From Bidens hawaiensis (taxonomy: Eukaryota > Streptophyta > Magnoliopsida > Asterales > Asteraceae): a stretch of DNA of 64,000 bases. The notes under the pieces are model-generated. The model was not told where the DNA came from. It did no database searches and saw nothing but the letters and a program-made list of their open reading frames with translations. Location: assembly GCA_021521415.1 (NCBI GenBank), contig JAIQDT010014337.1, positions 62,001 through 126,000 of the forward strand. The letters are read 5' to 3'. Shown piece after piece: positions 11,350 through 22,712 of the stretch. Positions within the stretch are counted from its first letter, which is position 1; every line of letters begins with the position of its first letter. Made by a program: the position numbers and the translations under genes.

Positions 11350-12485
11350 CTTCCATCAGATTTAATGCTCAATATTCTCCAAAGGGTTGGTGTGTTTGAC
11401 AGACTTGAGAATGTCCAAGAAGTGTGCACTGCTTGGCATAAAATCTGCAAGGACCCTTCCATGTGGAGGGTCGTTCATATGGCCAGATTTTCAGCTCGAA
11501 GGGACAACTTTTTATGTTCGGAGATGTGTAAGAATGTTGTGGATCGAAGCCAAGGCCAATTGGTTGATTTAACCATCATTGGCTTTGGCAATGACGAGCT
11601 TCGTCGGTATGTTGCTGACAGGTATGCAATCACATGCTGCATTGCTGCTAAATGTATTTGTATACTTTTACTTGTGTTCTCAAAGCTCAGTAGATTTAGC
11701 ATCTTATACTAAAAAACTTTTTACAGTATTTTTAACAAAAAGTTAATGAAAATCGTTGATGTGATTTGTTTCTTTATTAGAAAACTGTTTTCTATCTTTT
11801 GTAATTAGTATTTATAGTGACTGTTTTGATATTTTTAACTATTGCAGACTTATAGTGACTGGATCTTTTATATTTTTGTTAGGAAAGATTTCAATAAAAT
11901 TTCTGACGTGTTTTTGTTTTTCTTTGGTTAACAGATCAAGTCAGCTCAGACGTCTACATCATAATGGTATTTTAGGTGGAATCCAGAACGAAACTATCCA
12001 GAAACTTTCGTCACTGAAGGAACTCCGCCCTACGAAAACAATAGTCAGCAAAGATAACATTGAAGCTTTTGGGCGTTATTGCCCTTTGCTAAAAAAACTG
12101 AAACTGAATGAAGAAGGATTAATGATCGGAACACGCATTAAACAGAATGAGATAGCTATAGCAATAGGTGAAAACCTACCTGAGTTGACTCATCTTGAAC
12201 TCTGAGGAAATCGCATGGAAAATGTTGGGCTGCATGCGATTCTGGATGGCTGTCGTCACCTTGAAACACTTGACTTGCGTGGGTGCAGGCACGTTGTTCT
12301 AAACAGGGACTTAAAAAAAAGATGTTCACAACAGATTAAGAATCTAAGATGTCCTCGAGTGTTTTGAAGGCTACGGTGACAAGAACATGAATAAGATGCT
12401 GTATTCGTTGGCCTTGTTGGAATAATCTGCCTACTGTGCAGAGAGGGGCGAGTTTCTGCTATTGATTTCTACAATTTTAGGAAAG
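11350..12485 (+). pseudogene. F-box/LRR (SKIP19-like) pseudogene, 5' end cut by Copia A
   Basis: Exon 1 resumes at 11350 with LPSDLMLNILQRVGVFDRL, an F-box that would bind SKP1 in an SCF ubiquitin ligase. It continues through CTAWHKICKDPSMWR and ends at a GT donor (11622-11623). Exon 2 begins after an AG at 11933-11934 (SSQLRRL) and shows leucine-rich repeat sequence such as LPELTHLEL and LETLDLRGC. A TGA at 12203-12205 and another stop near 12365 break it. The N-terminus lies beyond the left edge because Copia A is inserted before LPSD. It is a diverged, convergent copy of the gene at 13601-14951, with the same intron position and phase. Confidence 0.88.
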
Positions 12486-13600
12486 TTGGGTAGTTTGTAA
12501 TGATAATATATTTGGTCTTACAAATTATAATAATGATATATTTGGATATAAACGCTTTATTGAAATTTTTTTATTACTTTAAACGTATACAAGTATATTT
12601 TAATGATATTAATAATTGTTTAATCACTCTTTTAAAAAACTTACATTCAGTACTGTTTCATGATCAAAACGGATTGACCCTCCTGTATAACATGATTTGT
12701 GCGAAAGTAGCTTTGGTTTGTATTCAGGAACCACTCAGGGAATTGATTCATATGAATGGTTTGATTGTACGTAATAATAGCTATCATTCCAAAACATGAC
12801 TTCGTTGGTTTATGCATAGGAGTTTGAGTATCGTTCCAAATGACAATATCCTATTCCTAATATATATGTTTAGGTCATAGTTGAAACCAAGTCACTAAAT
12901 TTATGTCAAGATCGAGTCGCAATATAGATACCGAGTGTGTTTTGTTGCAAATATAGTCACAAACTTTAAAAAAAAAAAAAACCTAGGTTGCAATATGGTC
13001 ATGAATGTAGTGACCTAAATTATTTCGGTTGCAAATGCAATCACTAGTGTATAACAAAATAAAATTAGTTCGATGCCAAAAACATTTAATATTTTAATCA
13101 CTTAAATAATTAAATATCCAATTTTTTATTTTCTAAAATACTTTTATATATATTATTAAAATTTACTGTTAAATATTTATTTTATATTTTTTTTAAGTAT
13201 TTGTACAACAGGTTTCGATTTCCACACCATGAACCAACATTAGACCAATTTTGAGGCATAGGGTGAAGCAAACAATATAAATCTCAAACTGGTCGATTGG
13301 CTTATTTGTTTCGGTATAACTAATCCGTCCAGCAAAACATACAAATATCCTTTTCATTGAAGCAACAAAGTACCGATGATCATGTATAGAAAAATAATAA
13401 ATAATAGTAAGAGCAGAAAATATGAGAGGCTTTGTCAAACCCAGATATAAGAAACCAAACATCATATTTTGAAATGACACTCATATGCATAAACTAAACC
13501 ACAGTTTCACATTGTTAAATAACCTATTCTTATTGGACAACCGCAATCAAACCAGTCATAAGAAGTGCATATTAATTCTCAGAACAAGCATCTTTAGAAG
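12486..13600. other. Spacer between convergent F-box copies
   Basis: A+T-rich DNA holding the likely 3' ends of both F-box copies. Diverged words of the type GTTGCAAATATAGTCAC recur at 12910-13050, and there is an A-run at 12966-12981. I see no coding sequence or defined element. Confidence 0.6.
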
Positions 13601-14951
13601 TTACCCAAGTTTCCTTAAATTTGAGAAATCATCAACAAAATCGACTCCAACCAAACCAACGGAGTTCAATCCCAAAGCAACCTGCATCTTATTCACGTCC
13701 GCATCATCATAGGGTTCAAAAGACTCATGAGGAAGCCTCAGATACTTAATCTGTTGTGAACATCTTTTCCCTAAGTCCCCTGCTAGATCAAGGCACATGC
13801 ACCCACGCAAATCAAGCGATTCAAGGTGACAACAACCATCCAGAATCGCCTCCAACCCAATGTTTTGTGTGCAGTTTCCAATGAGTTCAAGGTGAGTCAA
13901 CTGAGGTAGGCTTTCCGCAATTGCTAAGGCAATCTCCTTCTGAGTACTTGCAAAATACGTACCTTCCCAGAATCTTAATGCCTCTTCGTTCAGTTTCAGT
14001 GTCTTTAGCAAGGGGCAATACCCAATGGCTTCAATATTCACTCCCTCGACCATTGTTCTTACAAGGCTGAGTTCTTCCAGTGATGAAAATTTCTTGAAAG
14101 CTTCAGCGTTGATGCCATCTGTAGAAACATAGTATACGAGTTCTAAACGTCTAAGCTGACTTGATCTGTGAACAGAAGGGAAACAGAAACATATATATCA
14201 GATATTTTATTAAAATATTTTCTAACAAAAAGTATTAGCAGATCCAGTCCCACATGGCAATTATCAATCTTAAGACCTGATAGTGCTAACAACCCCTAGA
14301 TTATACATACCAATCAAAAATTAGTCCAAATGTCAACCGTTGCACATACCTTAGCTTCTTGTTACATTAAAATACCAAAACAGTCTCTAACTAGCAAAAC
14401 AAGTTTGGAAAAAGTTGCAAGACATATTATCTAAAAAAGAAACAATTTTTATCAACAATAATAGTATAAACATTTGAGCTTTCATTACATTTTGCTTATA
14501 GAAAAACTGTAAATGAAAAGTTTTCTATTGTATGATGTTAACAAATCCATGTTATTGCATACCTGTCAGCAATATACTGAAGAAGCTCGTCATGGCAAAA
14601 ACCAATGAGGGTTAAGTCATCCAATTGGCCTTGGCTTCTATCGACAGCATGCTTACACATCCGGCTCCATTTGTGATCATCTCTAACTTTAGCTGAAAAT
14701 CTGTCTATACGAACAGCCCTCCACATAGCAGGGTCTTTGTAGATTTCACGCCAGGCTGTGCATACTTTTTGGACGTTATGCAGTCTGTCATTCACACCAA
14801 CCCTTTGGAGTATATTCACCATTATGTCAGATGGAAGCTCCAGCCAGTTTCTTGCTGCTTTTTTATCTTGCCGTGGTTGTTTGGGTTTCCGAACCCCCCT
14901 CAACTTCTTGCTTTTTTGTCCCTTTGATTTTGATTTTGATTTTGATGGCAT
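13601..14951 (-). CDS. F-box/LRR protein, SKIP19-like (two exons)
   Basis: Joining 14951-14563 and 14165-13601 gives 954 nt, 317 residues plus stop, with a 396-bp GT-AG intron in phase 2. The start MPSKSKSKSKGQKSKK is lysine-rich. Next come the F-box (WLELPSDIMVNILQRVGV, about residues 40-80, SKP1-binding) and CTAWREIYKDPAMWRAV, typical of the SKIP19/FBL family. C-terminal leucine-rich repeats include LPQLTHLELIGN and LESLDLRGC, which would bind substrates. An upstream in-frame ATG at 14981 could add ten residues; I prefer 14951 because the lysine-rich start looks like the family. Family role: substrate adaptor of an SCF E3 ubiquitin ligase; the target is unknown. It is the only host gene here that looks intact. 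Confidence 0.85.
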
Positions 14952-15735
14952 CGTTACTTTAACATTCGCAAAGCAAATCAAACATGTAAAACCAACCGAT
15001 TATGTTATAATAACACTTTCTTATCAGATTTATAATCAAACGCCTTTGTTCAGGAACCTCAAGTTCAAAAGCAAGACAATTAAGTGCATGTGTTTGGGAT
15101 AGAAATAAACCTCAATTCGATTTTATAACATTAAATATCACAATCTATCCAAATAAACACTTTTCGTGAGCCTCAATTCAATCACCCTAACGTACCGAAA
15201 GAACATGTAGTTTATAGCTGAGTAATGGAGGTCACTAATCAGCATATATAGGGCAAAATATATCTAGATACGGATAAACCACAAATTTTTTAAATCAACC
15301 TCAATTCAGTCTACCGAACAATTAATTTCCAGGCAACATGTGATTGGCAAAAGACATCAGAATTTGCAAATCAATGAAAAATGTCTATATATAAATTGGT
15401 GAATTAGTGTCACTTATCTGTATAGGGAAAAAGGTACGTACCAGCAAGACAAGAACATAGAACTATACATGAAATTAAGTGAGGATATAAACTAGCATAT
15501 CCTAGAACTTCGAAAATCAAACAAAAGTCTCTCAACTCAATCAGACTAACAATAATTTGCAAGCAACAAACGTCTATAAATTTCTCAAGTGTTGCTTATC
15601 AATATAGAACAAAAGAGATATGTCAGAATCTAAAAGCTCACATTACGCTGAACAAGATGTTGTTTCTGAATTCCGATGCAGATGTTCAAATGGTACGAAC
15701 AAAACAAATTAGGGTTTTTATGGATGGAGGTGGCC
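14952..15735 (-). promoter_or_regulatory. Upstream region of the F-box gene
   Basis: On the minus strand AAAAACCCTAATTTG (about 15704-15718) resembles the AAACCCTAA motif common near transcription starts of plant housekeeping genes. If transcription starts there, a 5'-UTR intron would be needed between about 15640 and 14960; GT and AG candidates exist but are not compelling. No coding sequence is seen. Confidence 0.4.
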
Positions 15736-15905
15736 GACTCTTGTATCTTCCCAGATATTTTTTGTTTATTTATTTTGAGAAATGAAAGTTAATAGATATT
15801 ATTACCCTTAAATTTTACTTAAATAGCAATTTGTCAAAATGAAGGTTCATATTATCAACCAGGCTTACTTCATGGGCCACCGTTTCCTTACAGACTTGGG
15901 CCGTT

Positions 15906-15985
15906 GCTGCTGCTACTAGTTGGGCCAGATGTCGGTTAGGAGTTTTTGCTGCTACTAGTTGGGCCAGATGTCGGTTAGGAGTTTT
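15906..15985 (+). repeat. Tandem duplication of about 39 bp
   Basis: The unit GCTGCTACTAGTTGGGCCAG plus AT, GTCGGTTAGGAGTTTTT occurs twice in direct succession without visible change, so it is a recent local duplication. Each unit contains the octamer GTTAGGAG, which recurs at 16624 and 16927. Confidence 0.85.
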
Positions 15986-16623
15986 TGCCCCCCATAATTA
16001 AATTATTGTGGCATTCGTCACTTTTCAAACCCGAAATCTGACCCGTTTAAAATTTTCGATATAATTCGGATCCACATTTATTTGGATTTGATTATGATGT
16101 TCCTCATGATTTTTGTGATAATTATATTTATGATGTCAAAATTTATTAGTTCAATTCGACCGTGGGTTCCATTTCGTATGTTTATGCATTTATTTCATTT
16201 TTATTAAAACCGACTCAAGACCAATTCAATTCTTTTGTGTTTTGTTTAAACTTATAATTAATCATAATCATAATTTATCATTGCTCCTATGTTACAACTT
16301 GTTAATTATGGTTATTGTGGCTTTTGCAATCAAACATTATGAAAATTTTAATTTTTCTAATGCACCAAATTTAATAAATGCTGTTGGTGCATGTTGTAAA
16401 TGAATAGATTTGATAAGAGATAGAGTGGAATAGATTTGACCATCGTATTTTTATTTTGTATTATGCGTATTTTTTTAATTTTAATGAAGATTTTTGTTTT
16501 GTGTTAGTATAATATTTTTATTACGTGATAAAACTTAACCGACCCTAACTATTGAACCGACCCGAACTGTCGAACCGACCCAAATAGCGAACCCACTGGG
16601 AAAATTTTCTGGATCCGCCACTG
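15982..16623 (-). mobile_element. hAT-like non-autonomous element, left end unclear
   Basis: The right end, read on the minus strand, is CAGTGGCGGATCC (16611-16623), a common plant hAT terminus. Inside it are GAACCGACCCGA-type subterminal words (16550-16600). The octamer GTTAGGAG flanks both sides (15974-15981 and 16624-16631). The left side begins TTTTTGCCCCCC and does not match the terminal repeat, so that end may be truncated. Positions 16077-16318 resemble 52579-52810. Confidence 0.55.
16077..16318. repeat. Dispersed repeat R1, copy b
   Basis: Lies inside the hAT-like piece 15982-16623 and resembles 52579-52810. R1 may thus be part of a hAT-type family. Confidence 0.7.
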
Positions 16624-16631
16624 GTTAGGAG

Positions 16632-16823
16632 CATGTCGGCTCAATGAATGTGGAGGCCTAAATCGAAATAAGATTTTGGGGTCTTTTATGACAATTGTTT
16701 AGAAAAAAATTGAAAGAATTGCTTACCACAGGTTATGAACTCATGACATATAATTAGTAACAACCAAGTCTACTACCACACTAATACATTACTTTGAGTT
16801 TGTTTTACCTATTATAATATACC

Positions 16824-16854
<31 letters not shown>

Positions 16855-16926
16855 TTACTTGAAGGCCTTAATTAAGTGTGAGCCTAAAGCCCTAACTTGT
16901 TTTCGTAGGCTCACGGGCCGGCCCTG
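16632..16926. mobile_element. Short hAT-type MITE
   Basis: 295 bp between two copies of GTTAGGAG (16624-16631 and 16927-16934). The right end is GGGCCGGCCCTG, the reverse complement of the common CAGGGCCGGCCC terminus. The left end CATGTCGGCTC is a diverged match. It holds a short (TA)n run and a T-run near 16825-16858 and no coding sequence. Confidence 0.65.
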
Positions 16927-17039
16927 GTTAGGAGTGAAAGAATCATTATGAAACTAAAAGGTCGCATCTACTTATTATAGCTCTCTTGCTGCCGGTTACT
17001 TGGATGATTAGCCAGAAAGGCAGTGATTAATCATCTAAG

Positions 17040-17560
17040 AGGCTTCGTTTTTTTCCTTCAACAAATGCGACCACATAGAATGGGAAAAGTCATCAATTAA
17101 AACTAAAGCATATGTGTTGCCTATTAAGGTCAGTGGAGTGACCGGTCCACTTAGATTTCCATGGATGAGCTCGAGTACTCGAGATGCTCGATAAGATCTT
17201 TTTCTCAGAATAAGATATTTTTTTCAGAAATGGCTTTCTTGTTTGTTTTCCCACTATGCACGAGTCACACCATTGGTTTTCTTGGTGAATCTTGGGGACA
17301 CATGTATCTCCACTAATCGCCCTCAACGTTTGGAAGTTGAGGTGACCGAATCTCACGTGCCATCACCATGAGTCTTTGTTTAATTATCATCCATTGTAGG
17401 CAAGTTGGACTTCCTACTTTCAGTTTGACCTTGTAAAGTCGATTCTTGTTTCTTGTGATCTTCATTAACAATACTTTGTTTTATCATGCATTGTTAAGTA
17501 GTCGGCACTCAATCGAACATCACAACTAGGTTTGGTTGATTACCCGAGACAAACAATACT
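17040..17560 (-). pseudogene. Old Copia pol remnant
   Basis: On the minus strand RFGHLNFQTLRAISG (GAG-pre-integrase) and CDSCIVGKQTRKPF (integrase zinc-binding end) are readable near 17355-17225, followed by decayed integrase words toward 17090. Upstream, 17400-17560 reads as broken protease-region sequence. No LTR was recognised and frames are interrupted. Confidence 0.75.
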
Positions 17561-18190
17561 GTTTTGTAAATCCAAGATATAGTAAATGTCGGTTACGAGT
17601 TTTTCACCCTTTTCCCCATTGTTAAGTAGTTGGCCCTCAATTTTGTTTTTGTTTTTGTTCCAGAACCATAACGAACGTGACATCATCTGACCAAATTCAT
17701 GTGGACTCACCGTGTTTTGTTTAAATTCCGGTATCGTATTGAGTGTAACAAAAACCGTCCGAATGCCAATTTTTTATTGATGTATAGTAATGAGCGTGAT
17801 GAAAACCGACCGAAGTCGCATTGAGTTATCACATCAACGCCCAGAACCAACAACGCTTAGGTTTTGTTGGCGCGCCTGGGTTTTACCAACTTGCCCAGCG
17901 CAACATGCCGGTAATAACACTAGTTATAAACAAAATTGAAACCCAATGAGCCCAATTTGATTTTTAACTAGTAATGGCCTAAATAAACCCATTTGTTAAC
18001 TTATATAAACCGATTTTATTGTTTAACTAATAACTAGTAATGACCTAATTAAACTCCATTTAAGCACAATCCTAGATGAAAAATAGATAAAAACAACACA
18101 GAAAAATGGGGTCCTAGGGTGTTGCCTGCAAAAACATTACCTTCAAAATCGTAAAATCGAAAAAGAGTATTTGTATTTATAAATGATTTG
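17561..18190. other. Unassigned spacer
   Basis: Left flank of element E. GTCGGTTACGAGTTTTT near 17587 echoes the duplicated unit at 15906-15985. The rest shows no gene, LTR or terminal repeat that I can support. Confidence 0.5.
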
Positions 18191-18195
18191 ATATC

Positions 18196-20075
18196 TGTAA
18201 CTTTTCAGATTTTTCAAACCGTATTCGTTTACGATAAACCGACCCGAATTATTTTTAGATCTTTAACATTAATCAAAATCAAGTATTTATAAATAATTAA
18301 GTTTCTAATATTCATTTTATACCCTTTAGGTTTCATACATAGTCGATTTCTTGTTTTAATCATAAAATGTTCAACAAATGACCAATTATCAAACTTCAAG
18401 GACTAAATATGTCAAAAATCAAAACATTTTTGGTTCGTTAGCTCGTTTATGGCATGAAATCGCTTATTTTAGGACATAATCGAGTGAATTAAGCCTCAAG
18501 AAAACTAATATAACTAAAATACAAGTTCATATACTTAATCCCTTGTCCAAGAACGAAATCTAGTGAGTTTTATAATTGATTTAATCGTTAAAACTCGATT
18601 CGGTTTCCTAAACGGGCCAAAAAGCCTATAATTAGTTCGGTTTAGCTATTCCTATATAAACAAGTCGTAAACATCTGCTGTAAACTGTAATCAAACCCTA
18701 AAGAACATCCTCCAGCCGTCACTAGCCTTTGCCATCTCGTAAACCCTTCGGTTTTTGCATATTCGTTAAAGACACAAGGCTTGATCGTTGACTTTGCTTG
18801 ATTTAGGACCTTTGACTTCCGTTTCTCGTCAATCCTTTCACTTTCCGGGTAAGTTGTAAACTGTAAAATCGTTCATACATATTCCCTAGTCAATAAACTT
18901 CAATCAATTTCGGTGATTGAAGGGTTTTGACTGGTCAATTGCTTTAAAACCCGTTAAAGGGTAAAACAGTCAACAAGTTTGACTTTGCGTTTTCTCATAC
19001 TTCTGGTCGTATTCAACGTTTGGTCCAGAAGATTTTTATTCTTGAAACGTGATTTTAAGGCTACTGCCCAAAACCCGACTTCCGACTCGCTGTTCGGATT
19101 CTGGTCAGTACCAGCTCGCTTAAACATTTAATTCAACATAACTAGAGTTCTACTCATCCGTTTGGATTGATTCTAGCGGCAATAAGTTCTTTTTTATTAA
19201 TAGTTTCATATCACAAAGTTTCAGGTTTTGATCAGTTATCTCGTTTGACACATATTGGACGACTCGCTTATCCGTTGACTCGTTTATTCTTAATTGTATT
19301 CACTTGCCTTTAATCTAAGGTGAGTTTGATCATTCCCCTTTTCATACACTATTTTCTAATGTTTTGGGGACATATGCGTACTTACTCATATTTTCTATTA
19401 TATATATATACTCAAAATCACAAACATAATTATTGTGTGAATATCAGTTGAATGATATTTGCTAATTGCTACATGTTTAATTGTTTACTTGATAACGTTT
19501 GGGAGATGTCCAACATATCCCCTTTGTAGAGGGTTCTCATTAGTATGATCATACGACCGTCGTAGTAACCGGAGCCCGATTTGCTTGTCGAAGGTAAACC
19601 GACAATTTAGTCATTGTAATCAATGCCAGATTCGCTTGTCAACGATTCATTAGCACACGAATATAACTTGGTTTTGGTTTGTTAAGGTTTGATTGATTAT
19701 TACCACATAGATTGGTTTTCGCATTTAACACTTATCATTTATTATTTATTTATTACGTAACTATTTGTTGTGTCAAAATTGGTGATCATCTCACTCAACA
19801 TATTTGTTGACAAATTTCCATTTTCTACGCATATGCAAGTTGCCTGAGTTGAAGGATGGACTCTTAGAAAGAGGTTAGGATTATAATGAAGACATACATG
19901 GATTTAGACTTGCTGTATTTATTTATTTGAATTGTTTGGTTGTATTTGATTATTGTGTGTATTATTTGAACAAAATAATTAATTAGATATTGTCATTTAT
20001 ATTTATGATAGTATCTTCGAGCTGTGAGCAATCGAATCACGCCCCGGCATTTCCGCCTTAGGTTGGGGTGTGACA
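18196..20075 (+). repeat. 5' LTR of element E
   Basis: 1880 bp. CTATATAAA near 18650 is a plausible TATA box. It is a few percent different from the 3' LTR by eye and lacks an 89-bp G+C-rich block present there at about 22946-23034. Confidence 0.9.
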
Positions 20076-20078
20076 GAT

Positions 20079-20090
20079 TGGTATCAGAGA
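20079..20090 (+). other. Primer-binding site of element E
   Basis: TTGGTATCAGAGA follows the LTR end by two bases and complements the initiator Met-tRNA 3' end except for the last base. Confidence 0.88.
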
Positions 20091-20639
20091 CGAAAGTTAT
20101 AAGTTAGGTCGTTAGAAATTGTCCTAGACATATGTTAGGAACCCTATACGTGCTTATCTAAACTGCCTTATGTGCTATTTAATAAATTGTTTACAGCTTA
20201 CTTAGATTAATTATTTAAATTGTATTTATATTATTTATGTATTGCACACACACACGAATTCCGTGGTTACGCCTCACTTTCAAAATATATTTAAATCCTC
20301 TTAATTTTTGGTAGATTATATTTTATTGTGGGAAATTCCTTAAGAATTCCTGTGTTATGCTCTTTCACCTTGAAGCGTGGGAGTATGACAAATCTCGTAC
20401 AACCACATAACTTCAAGTGGTACCCGTAATTGGCTAAACGGTTACGTGGTAAACATAACCGGCTAAACGGTTATACTTCCAAATTGTGTTTTTAAAATTA
20501 TTTTAAATGCTTAGTTGGGTGAAAAATCCATGGGCACTCCAACTTTTCATTTCTTAAATCATTTTCGATTTGATTTTTGGATTGGAACGTATCGTCCGAG
20601 GTAGTTCCCAAGATACACCAACTACATATATTTGGTTCG

Positions 20640-20910
20640 TTGATTCGATATTTAGTTGGTTCGGCTAAATGCCATGCAACGCTCATGGTTCGAACAACTC
20701 CATTGATTCGATAATTCGTTAATTAGTTGGGTCAGTTAAATGCCATGTATACGCTTATGGACTGAACAACTCAATTGTTAATTACACGTTATTTGAATTG
20801 GCCATCAAATTGCCATGGAACGCTCATGGAAGACCAATTCACAAACTTTATGTTGTTTATTTAGTTGGGCCATTCAAATTGCCATGGAAAGCTCATTGGA
20901 GGTCTACTCG
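20640..20910 (+). repeat. Four-unit ~70-bp tandem repeat in the element E leader
   Basis: The core TTAGTTGG...AAATTGCCATGGAACGCTCATGG recurs with its GCCATG at 20671, 20742, 20812 and 20881, a spacing of 71, 70 and 69 bases. Units have diverged by substitutions. It lies between the primer site and gag, where packaging or translation signals are expected. The flanking leader (20091-20640 and 20911-21127) holds nothing else clear except a duplicated ACGGTTACGTGG/ACGGTTATAC word near 20440-20480. Confidence 0.85.
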
Positions 20911-21146
20911 TTTAATATGCTTGATTATTTTATTCTTGAAAAATCTTATTAAACATTGTTCATTTACTTAAATGTTTCAAACTCATACATATTATTTTAA
21001 ATCCCGACTCGTCCTCGAGTCTTCACTAGTACTAATACATATACATACGCATCCCCATTATTTCATATCAACTTATTCTTACAACTCACCTGTCATCTTA
21101 CACATTTTCATCATTGGTCCTCGTAGAATGTCTTCCTTAGGAAATC

Positions 21147-21953
21147 ATGGTCGTAATAAAAATCGTCCGTTCTGCTGCCCGTGATCACCGTTTGACTGCT
21201 AGGATCACTAAGGAAATTGCTGCTGCCATGCTTCTTGCTGCCTCACATCCCGATGATCCTGTTGAAGATGGAACCCTACCTCGCATGAACTCTAACCCTA
21301 CCTCTGAAAACTCAAAAACCAAATCCTCAGCTGATGCTAAGGCTGGACCCAAACCCACTTCGCGCAATGACAACTCTTCTCATCACAAACGTAAATCCAA
21401 CACTACTAGCCAAACCAACCCTTCACCCTCCAACCAAAATGCTCCTAACAAGAAATCCTATACCGGACCTTTCCCGTTATGCTCTACTTGTAACTATCAT
21501 CATCCGACTCAATCCTTGTGCCGTCAATGCACCCAATGCAACCGTTATGGCCACCTTGCAAATACTTGTCGTGCACCATCTACTCCTAAACCCCCTACTA
21601 CCCGTGATTGCTATAATTGTGGAGATCCTAGTCATCTTTGCAATGCGTGCCCTCGACTTATCCATGCATATCAAGCTCAAGCTATGCCCGCCGCTTGCTA
21701 CATCCCTATTGCTTCTCAAGTCCCGACCTATCAGCCATATCCCCTGCAAACTCCTAACAACAATATGACTCACCCTTGTCCAACTCCATACCCACAAGTT
21801 CAAGTTTACCAAGCCTACACCACCCAAACCTCACTAGTGTCGTCTTTCCAAGTTCAACCTACTCCATATCCACCTGCATCGACTACTCAAGTTATTATGT
21901 ATTCAACTACCTCAAGTGCTCCAAGTCAAGTGAATCACATCTACCGTAACTGA
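21147..21953 (+). CDS. Gag-like protein with two zinc knuckles (element E)
   Basis: 268 codons. The N-terminus (RITKEIAAAMLLAASHPDDP) is followed by a low-complexity Ser/Asn/Pro/Lys region, then GPFPLCSTCNYHHP and two CX2CX4HX4C knuckles (CTQCNRYGHLANTC and CYNCGDPSHLCNAC, about residues 130-170). The C-terminus is rich in Pro, Tyr and Gln. The run of a CxxCxxHH unit before the knuckles is the pattern I associate with chromovirus-type gypsy Gag. The large capsid-like retrotrans_gag domain seems absent, so the ORF looks like the two ends of Gag joined by deletion. An ATG at 21128 in another frame probably marks the ancestral start, with a frameshift near 21170. A nucleic-acid-binding role is likely; capsid assembly is doubtful. 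Confidence 0.75.
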   Translation: MVVIKIVRSAARDHRLTARITKEIAAAMLLAASHPDDPVEDGTLPRMNSNPTSENSKTKSSADAKAGPKPTSRNDNSSHHKRKSNTTSQTNPSPSNQNAPNKKSYTGPFPLCSTCNYHHPTQSLCRQCTQCNRYGHLANTCRAPSTPKPPTTRDCYNCGDPSHLCNACPRLIHAYQAQAMPAACYIPIASQVPTYQPYPLQTPNNNMTHPCPTPYPQVQVYQAYTTQTSLVSSFQVQPTPYPPASTTQVIMYSTTSSAPSQVNHIYRN

Positions 21954-22712
21954 AGATGCTTGAAGACTCTAAAGATTTTTATTGCTTTTTATCTGAAGTT
22001 ATCTTATCTTTTCATTATTGCATTGTATCGAATCTTTAGTTATTCGTGACATTTGATGATTTCAATTTGAACTATTTAAGTATTTCATTACATGAATAAA
22101 GTTTCCTTTATCAAAATTAAACTATTAGGATCTTGTATCTCCATCTCATTACCTTATTCTCGATTATCTTAATAACACCTAAATCACCAAATCTATTTTC
22201 TTCAATTTTCAAAATTTTACTTTCAAAAGCAAAAGAGGTTTCCGAAATCTCACGGTTTTATTAATTCAACTCGAACATTTATTAATTTGAAATTATATTT
22301 AGAATTATTAAAACAATTGTTTTCTCTTAAAAATTTTATTTAAAACGTTTTATAACCCACATGATGGAACGAATTATGCGGACCATCCGACGATCTAAGT
22401 AATTATGGATCGACACGTAATTATCAAAGTCCTCGCATGGAAATCATAATACGTAAAATTGTGTCTCATGATTTAGAACCGAAAATAATTTGAGTAATGG
22501 TACGAATGATGAGATGATAAGGACATGGTGGATACGCCGCTAGTACATCCTATATATAAGTGCCCTTATCGGATTGCCATTTGAAGCATTGCTTCGGTTA
22601 TTAGAAGTTCTACGATTATGATATTTTCCTTAAAAAGTATAAATTATTTTCAAAACGATTATGTTTTGGTTTTCCTTAGTTTCGGGACGAAATTCCCTAA
22701 AGTAGGGGAGAC

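Noticed and set aside
12500..12799. 99-codon ORF after the F-box pseudogene
   Set aside because: A+T-rich, lacks similarity and codon bias; chance ORF.
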